DNA of 9,508 nt from an uncultured Bacilli bacterium (GTDB lineage: Bacteria; Bacillota_I; Bacilli_A; RFN20; CAG-826): assembly GCA_944342125.1 (NCBI GenBank), contig CALVMF010000043.1, positions 1 through 9,508 on the forward strand, read 5' to 3'. Of the stretch, positions 5,563 to 9,508 are shown piece by piece. The notes under the pieces were generated by a model. It saw nothing but the letters and a program-made list of their open reading frames with translations, was not told where the DNA came from and made no database searches. Position numbers and translations under genes: made by a program. The stretch's first letter is position 1; every line of letters starts with the position of its first letter.

Positions 5563-5768
5563 TGAGAATATATAAAATAAGCAAAAATTCATTAGAAGAT
5601 AGAGATTTTAATAATGTTGTTAAAATTTCTTATCATGATGAATTTTTAACAATTACTTCGGTTAAACCACGTACGAATTTAACAGGAAAGAACAAAAAAA
5701 TTATAGTCACAGTGCCTGCGACCGAAGAAAATTGGCAGTTTTTTAGATCGAAATATTTTTCGAACTGA
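5562..5768 (+). CDS. Small protein of unknown function, coupled to dprA
   Basis: I do not recognise this 68-residue protein. Its ATG shares the A of the dprA stop (TGATG), and a good SD, GGGAGGAAAG (5548-5557), lies just upstream inside dprA, so it is very probably translated and coupled to dprA. It is rich in charged residues and in beta-prone stretches (NNVVKISYHDEFLTITSV, KKIIVTVPA). It has no cysteine, no membrane segment and no signal peptide, and ends in an aromatic, basic tail (WQFFRSKYFSN). Its codon use looks like its neighbours'. A role with DprA in DNA handling is only suggested by linkage. It lies between dprA and topA, which are usually adjacent in relatives such as Bacillus. Confidence 0.8.
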   Translation: MRIYKISKNSLEDRDFNNVVKISYHDEFLTITSVKPRTNLTGKNKKIIVTVPATEENWQFFRSKYFSN

Positions 5769-5773
5769 AATTT

Positions 5774-5794
5774 CTAATATATAAGATATATTAG
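5774..5794. repeat. Perfect AT-rich hairpin after the small dprA-linked gene
   Basis: CTAATATAT (5774-5782) and ATATATTAG (5786-5794) are perfect inverted repeats around a three-base loop, six bases after the stop codon. The sequence after it starts with GGGG and not with a T-run, so it is not a classical intrinsic terminator on either strand. It could stabilise the 3' end of the dprA transcript. Confidence 0.4.
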
Positions 5795-5818
5795 GGGATT
5801 TAAGCCAATATTTTTGCT

Positions 5819-5847
5819 TTGACAAATTTTAAAATGCTCTTTATATT
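5819..5847 (+). promoter_or_regulatory. Promoter of the topA-trmFO-xerC operon
   Basis: A perfect -35 box TTGACA (5819-5824) and a -10 box TATATT (5842-5847) are separated by 17 bases. The predicted start near 5853-5854 leaves a leader of only about 15 bases, which holds the SD CGGAGA (5855-5860) eight bases before the topA ATG. Confidence 0.78.
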
Positions 5848-5868
5848 TACATAACGGAGAAAAAAGAA

Positions 5869-7953
5869 ATGAAGCTTGTTATTGTTGAATCCCCTACAAA
5901 AAGTAAAACGATTGGTCACTATCTTGGCGATGAATATGTCGTTGAAGCTAGTGTTGGTCATATAAGAGACTTAGCTATTTCTGGTAAAGGTGGATTTGGA
6001 GTCGATGTTGATCATGACTTTAAACCAACATATGTAATAGATGAAAGTAAAAAAGATATCGTCAAAAAATTGACTGCACTTACTAAAAAAAGTGATGAAG
6101 TAATTCTTGCAACCGACCCTGATAGAGAAGGAGAAGCTATCGCTTGGCATTTAGCTACTGTTTTAAAATTACCTATTGAAACTACAAAAAGACTCGAATT
6201 TCACGAAATTACTCAAAATAGTATTCAAAAAGCGATTGAAGAACCACGCACAATTGATTTAAATTTAGTTCATTCTCAAGAAACGCGTAGAATTATCGAC
6301 CGTATAATCGGTTTTAAACTTTCATCACTTTTAAAAGCTAAAATTCGCTCTCAAAGTGCTGGGCGTGTTCAAAGTGTCACTTTAAAAATGATTGTTGAGC
6401 ACGAAAAAGAAATTAATGAATTTAAAAGTGAAGAATATTGGACGCTTGACACCTATATTGAAGAAAATAATAAACAATATAAACTTGAATTAACTAAAAT
6501 CGATGGTCAAGATCCAAAGATGAAAAGCGAAAAAGAAGCTGCAACAGTCCTTGAATATACAAAAGAAGATGTAAAAGTTAATTCGATTAATAAATCAAAA
6601 AGAAGCGTATCACCAAAAGAACCTTATAGAACTTCGACTCTTCAACAAGATGCTTTCACGCGATATGGTTTTAAAACTAGAGAAACCACAATTCTTGCTC
6701 AACAACTTTACGAAGGTGTTGAAATTGATGGCGATTTAGTTGGTCTTATTACCTATATAAGAACTGATAGCACAAAATTATCAGATATTTTTGTTGACCA
6801 AGCTAAAAATTATATTATTAATCGCTTCGGAGAGAAGTATTATCGTGGTCAAAAAGCATTGAAAGACGTTAAAAATGCTCAAGATGCACACGAAGCAATT
6901 CGTCCAACAAACTTAGAAATTACACCTGAAAAAGTTAAACCTTTTGTTAAAGATCATGTTTATAAACTCTATAAAATGATTTATGAAAGAACGATCGCTT
7001 CTTTAATGACCAATAAAGAAATCGAAGTAACAACAATTTACTTTGAAAATTCGCACCTTAACTTTGAACTTAAAGGAACTAGAGTTATTTTTGATGGCTA
7101 TAATGTCATTAAATTTGATGAAAACGAACAAAATTTATTGCCTGAATTTAAAGAAAATAGCGTTTATAAATTAATAAATACACAAGTTAATCAAAATTTC
7201 ACAAAACCACCAGCAAGATATAGTGAAGCTCGAATTGTTAAAATGATGGAAGAAAAAGGTATTGGTCGTCCATCAACATATTCTTCGACAATTCAAACTC
7301 TTTTAACTAGAAAATATATTACTAGTGAAAAGGGAGTTTTAATACCTACCGAACAAGGCGTTTTAACTAGCAATGTTTTAAGCAAATATTTTAAAGACTT
7401 AATGAACACAGAATACACTGCTCAAATGGAAACAAATCTTGACGAGATCAGTGAAGGAAAATTATCAGAACTTGAAGTTATAAGAGAATTTTATTATCCA
7501 TTCATCGACCATTTTAATGAAGTTAAGAATACTATGTATAAAGAACCACTTAAAACAACTGGCGAAAAATGCCCTGTATGTGGTGGAAACTTAGTTATTA
7601 GAAATGGAAAACATGGCGAATTTGTTGGATGCGAAAATTACCCAAGTTGTAAATATGTGAAAAAAGAAGAAAAAGAGCCTGCAAGAGAAGTGGGTAGAAA
7701 TTGTCCTAATTGCGGTTCACCTCTTGTAATTAGAAAAAACCGTAGAGGCGGAGAATTTATTGGTTGCTCAAATTACCCAAAATGTCGTTATGTCGAACCA
7801 ATTGAAGAAGAAGTTAAAATCGATAAGGTTTGTCCTGAATGCGGCGGGAAAATGATTGTCAAGTTCTCAAGAAGAGGTCGCTTCTGGGGTTGTTCAAATT
7901 ATCCTAACTGCAAACACGTCGAAAAATTCGATAAAAATGAAGTCAACAATTAA
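5869..7953 (+). CDS. topA: DNA topoisomerase I (type IA)
   Basis: Topoisomerase I relaxes negative supercoils by cutting one DNA strand through a 5'-phosphotyrosine link. The 694-residue length is normal. The N-terminal Toprim domain has E7 in MKLVIVESPTK and the acidic ATDPDREGEA motif (D83, D85, E87) for magnesium. The active-site tyrosine is Y296 in LITYIRTDST. IGRPSTYSSTIQTLL marks the later catalytic core. Three C-terminal four-cysteine zinc ribbons begin near C568, C612 and C655 and end at C681 (for instance CPVCGG...GCENYPSCKY), as in Bacillota TopA. The start is set by the CGGAGA SD and a close promoter. Its last 17 bases overlap trmFO, in line with the classical topA-trmFO-xerC order. 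Confidence 0.97.
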   Translation: MKLVIVESPTKSKTIGHYLGDEYVVEASVGHIRDLAISGKGGFGVDVDHDFKPTYVIDESKKDIVKKLTALTKKSDEVILATDPDREGEAIAWHLATVLKLPIETTKRLEFHEITQNSIQKAIEEPRTIDLNLVHSQETRRIIDRIIGFKLSSLLKAKIRSQSAGRVQSVTLKMIVEHEKEINEFKSEEYWTLDTYIEENNKQYKLELTKIDGQDPKMKSEKEAATVLEYTKEDVKVNSINKSKRSVSPKEPYRTSTLQQDAFTRYGFKTRETTILAQQLYEGVEIDGDLVGLITYIRTDSTKLSDIFVDQAKNYIINRFGEKYYRGQKALKDVKNAQDAHEAIRPTNLEITPEKVKPFVKDHVYKLYKMIYERTIASLMTNKEIEVTTIYFENSHLNFELKGTRVIFDGYNVIKFDENEQNLLPEFKENSVYKLINTQVNQNFTKPPARYSEARIVKMMEEKGIGRPSTYSSTIQTLLTRKYITSEKGVLIPTEQGVLTSNVLSKYFKDLMNTEYTAQMETNLDEISEGKLSELEVIREFYYPFIDHFNEVKNTMYKEPLKTTGEKCPVCGGNLVIRNGKHGEFVGCENYPSCKYVKKEEKEPAREVGRNCPNCGSPLVIRKNRRGGEFIGCSNYPKCRYVEPIEEEVKIDKVCPECGGKMIVKFSRRGRFWGCSNYPNCKHVEKFDKNEVNN

Positions 7954-9232
7954 GATTATCGGTGCTGGTTTAGCAGGTTGTGAAGCAGCAAATTATCTAG
8001 CTAATAAAGGTTATAAAGTTAAACTTTTTGAAAAAAGACCAAAAGTTAATTCCCCTGCTCATCATAGCGATCTTTTTGGTGAACTAGTTTGTTCAAATTC
8101 TTTAAAAAGCAAAAAAGAAGATAACGCTTGTGGCATTTTAAAAGAAGAAATTGATCTATTAGGTTCACTAATGATGGAAGCAAGTAGACATAGTGAAGTA
8201 CCAGGAGGCGATTCTTTAGCAGTTGATAGAACTTTATTTGCAAGTTACATCACAAACAAGATTAAATCTAACAAAAATATAGAAATTTCCTACGAAAATG
8301 TCGAAAAAATTGAACCTCAGGATGGGTATACTTTAATCTGCACGGGTCCTTTAACTGATGAAAAATTGCTTCAAGAGATAAATAAAATTTCAGGAGAAAA
8401 ATCATCAAGTTTTTTTGATGCAAGCGCACCAATCATTTACAAAAATTCAATCGATTTTTCTAAAGTTTTTATTAAAGGAAGATATGAGCAAAAAGAAGAA
8501 GGTTATATCAATTGTCCAATGAATAAAGATGAATATCTTCGTTTTTATAATGAGTTAATTAACGCAAAAAAAGCACCTTTACATGAATTTGACACTAAAT
8601 ATTTTGAAGGATGCTTACCAGTTGAAGTTATAGCTAGTAGAGGTGTTGACACATTAAGATTTGGTCCTTTAAAACCAAAAGGATTAGAGCGAGATGGAGA
8701 AGAATTTTACGCAGTTGTTCAATTAAGGCAAGATGATTTAATCGGCGACTTTTTTAATATGGTCGGATTCCAGACAAATTTAACCTATGGTGAACAAAAA
8801 AGAGTGTTTTCTTTAATTCCAGGTTTAGAAAATGCTAAATTCGCTCGATATGGTTTAATGCATCGAAACTCTTACGTGTTTGCTCCTAAGGTTTTAAATT
8901 CAGATTTGAGCATGAAAAAAGCTGAAAATGTATTCATTTGTGGTCAACTTTGTGGAGTTGAAGGATATGTCGAAAGTGCAGCGAGTGGACTTTTAGCAGC
9001 TTATTATTTGGATTTAAGATTACAAAATAAACCTTTTAAAGAATTATCGTTTTACTCTATTTTAGGCGCTTTAATTCGCTATATTACCCATACTGGAGCG
9101 AACAATTTTTCCCCAATGAATGCTAATTTTGGTATTGTATATAAAGCAAACAAAGATTCTAAAGAAAACGTAAGAAAACGCGCATTAGAATCAATCGAAG
9201 CTTTTAAAAAATACCAAGATGGAACAAATTGA
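7937..9232 (+). CDS. trmFO: Folate-dependent tRNA (uracil-54-C5)-methyltransferase TrmFO
   Basis: TrmFO is a flavoprotein that makes ribothymidine at position 54 of tRNA, taking the methyl carbon from methylenetetrahydrofolate. From the ATG at 7937 it has 431 residues, the usual size. The FAD-binding dinucleotide fold is IIGAGLAGCEAANYLANKG (7-25). ELVCSNSLKS (49-58) carries C52, and GCLPVEV (225-231) carries C226; both match the two reactive cysteines described for the Bacillus enzyme (C53, C226). MVGFQTNLTYGEQKRVFSLI (275-294), FARYGLMHRNSYV (302-314) and ICGQLCGVEGYVESAASG (334-351) are also typical. The frame extends upstream to 7856, but that stretch lies inside the topA zinc-finger codons and is not family-like. 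There is no SD; the 17-base overlap with topA suggests coupling. Confidence 0.96.
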   Translation: MKSTIKIIGAGLAGCEAANYLANKGYKVKLFEKRPKVNSPAHHSDLFGELVCSNSLKSKKEDNACGILKEEIDLLGSLMMEASRHSEVPGGDSLAVDRTLFASYITNKIKSNKNIEISYENVEKIEPQDGYTLICTGPLTDEKLLQEINKISGEKSSSFFDASAPIIYKNSIDFSKVFIKGRYEQKEEGYINCPMNKDEYLRFYNELINAKKAPLHEFDTKYFEGCLPVEVIASRGVDTLRFGPLKPKGLERDGEEFYAVVQLRQDDLIGDFFNMVGFQTNLTYGEQKRVFSLIPGLENAKFARYGLMHRNSYVFAPKVLNSDLSMKKAENVFICGQLCGVEGYVESAASGLLAAYYLDLRLQNKPFKELSFYSILGALIRYITHTGANNFSPMNANFGIVYKANKDSKENVRKRALESIEAFKKYQDGTN

Positions 9233-9508
9233 TTACTTACAAGAGTTTTATAACTATTTAAGATTTGAACTTAATTATTCGATTAATACGGTCAAATCTT
9301 ATACTTTTGATGTGAATTTATTTTTAAATTTTCTTGCTAAAGAAGGTATTGATTTACTAGACATTGATAAAAACATAATTAGAAATTTCATGAGTGAAAG
9401 ATTAGAACATGAGACTTATAGAGGAAATTTAGAAAGCGAAAGAAGCTTAGCAAGACGAATTTGTTCCCTTAAAAAGTTTTATAAGTTCTTACTTAATAGG
9501 AATTACAT
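9219..9508 (+). CDS. xerC: Tyrosine recombinase, XerC type, N-terminal part (3' end outside window)
   Basis: The frame opens with an ATG at 9219 that overlaps the end of trmFO by 14 bases and stays open to the window edge (96 full codons). The visible part is the N-terminal core-binding SAM-like domain of phage-type integrases: FYNYLRFELNYSINTVKSYT near residues 10-29, FLNFLAKEGI, and RRICSLKKFYKFLLNRN near the end. The catalytic Arg-His-Arg-Tyr domain lies beyond the window, so activity cannot be judged. XerC, with XerD, resolves chromosome dimers at dif. I choose XerC because trmFO-xerC adjacency is classical in Bacillota. A different tyrosine recombinase cannot be excluded from this part alone. 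Confidence 0.85.
   Translation, partial: MEQIDYLQEFYNYLRFELNYSINTVKSYTFDVNLFLNFLAKEGIDLLDIDKNIIRNFMSERLEHETYRGNLESERSLARRICSLKKFYKFLLNRNY

Noticed and set aside
7856..7936. Upstream extension of the trmFO frame
   Set aside because: It lies within codons of the third topA zinc ribbon in another frame and would put 27 unrelated residues before the FAD-binding motif that normally begins the protein.
1..9508. Mollicute-type code with UGA read as tryptophan
   Set aside because: Several genes end at TGA exactly where their families end, and all conserved tryptophans are TGG.
1..9508. CRISPR array, insertion sequence, phage or defence system
   Set aside because: No regularly spaced repeats, no transposase and no terminal repeats are visible. 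The only recombinase is the start of a XerC-type gene in its usual housekeeping position.

Overview
This window is a strongly A+T-rich, densely packed stretch of core bacterial housekeeping genes with ordinary Shine-Dalgarno (SD) sites. UGA is used as a real stop (rbgA, dprA, trmD, trmFO) and tryptophan is read from TGG, so the standard bacterial code applies and not the Mycoplasma code. Gene content and order (ffh, rpsP, khpA, rimM, trmD, rplS, rbgA, rnhB, dprA, topA, trmFO, xerC) match the Bacillota ribosome/SRP-to-topA neighbourhood. The base composition and the short proteins suggest a low-GC lineage near Erysipelotrichia, Acholeplasma or the uncultured RF39-like Bacilli. That placement is an inference.

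Layout: the 3' end of ffh (1-402, +) runs into an AT-only spacer that also receives the end of a minus-strand operon. That operon reads rpsP, khpA, rimM, trmD from about 2562 down to 623. A divergent control region (2545-2762) holds a near-consensus promoter in each direction, two palindromes over the rpsP promoter, and a structured leader in front of rplS. On the plus strand follow rplS, a terminator hairpin, rbgA overlapping rnhB, a hairpin that buries the dprA ribosome binding site, dprA overlapping by one base a small unknown gene (68 codons), a TTGACA/TATATT promoter, then topA, trmFO and the start of a xerC-type recombinase, each overlapping the previous gene.

The genes serve translation (protein targeting by Ffh, S16, L19, 16S maturation by RimM, 50S assembly by RbgA, tRNA modification by TrmD and TrmFO, RNA binding by KhpA) and DNA maintenance (RNase HII, DprA, topoisomerase I, XerC). 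Expression seems to be tuned at junctions: abundant ribosomal proteins have strong promoters and SD sites, while hairpins with U-tracts sit just before the low-abundance factors rimM and rbgA.

I see no exotic new system, mobile element, CRISPR array or RNA gene. The points most worth a second look are the reversed rpsP-trmD block inside an otherwise canonical gene order, the khpA/rimM terminator, the rplS leader, the hairpin covering the dprA SD, and the unknown small gene coupled to dprA.
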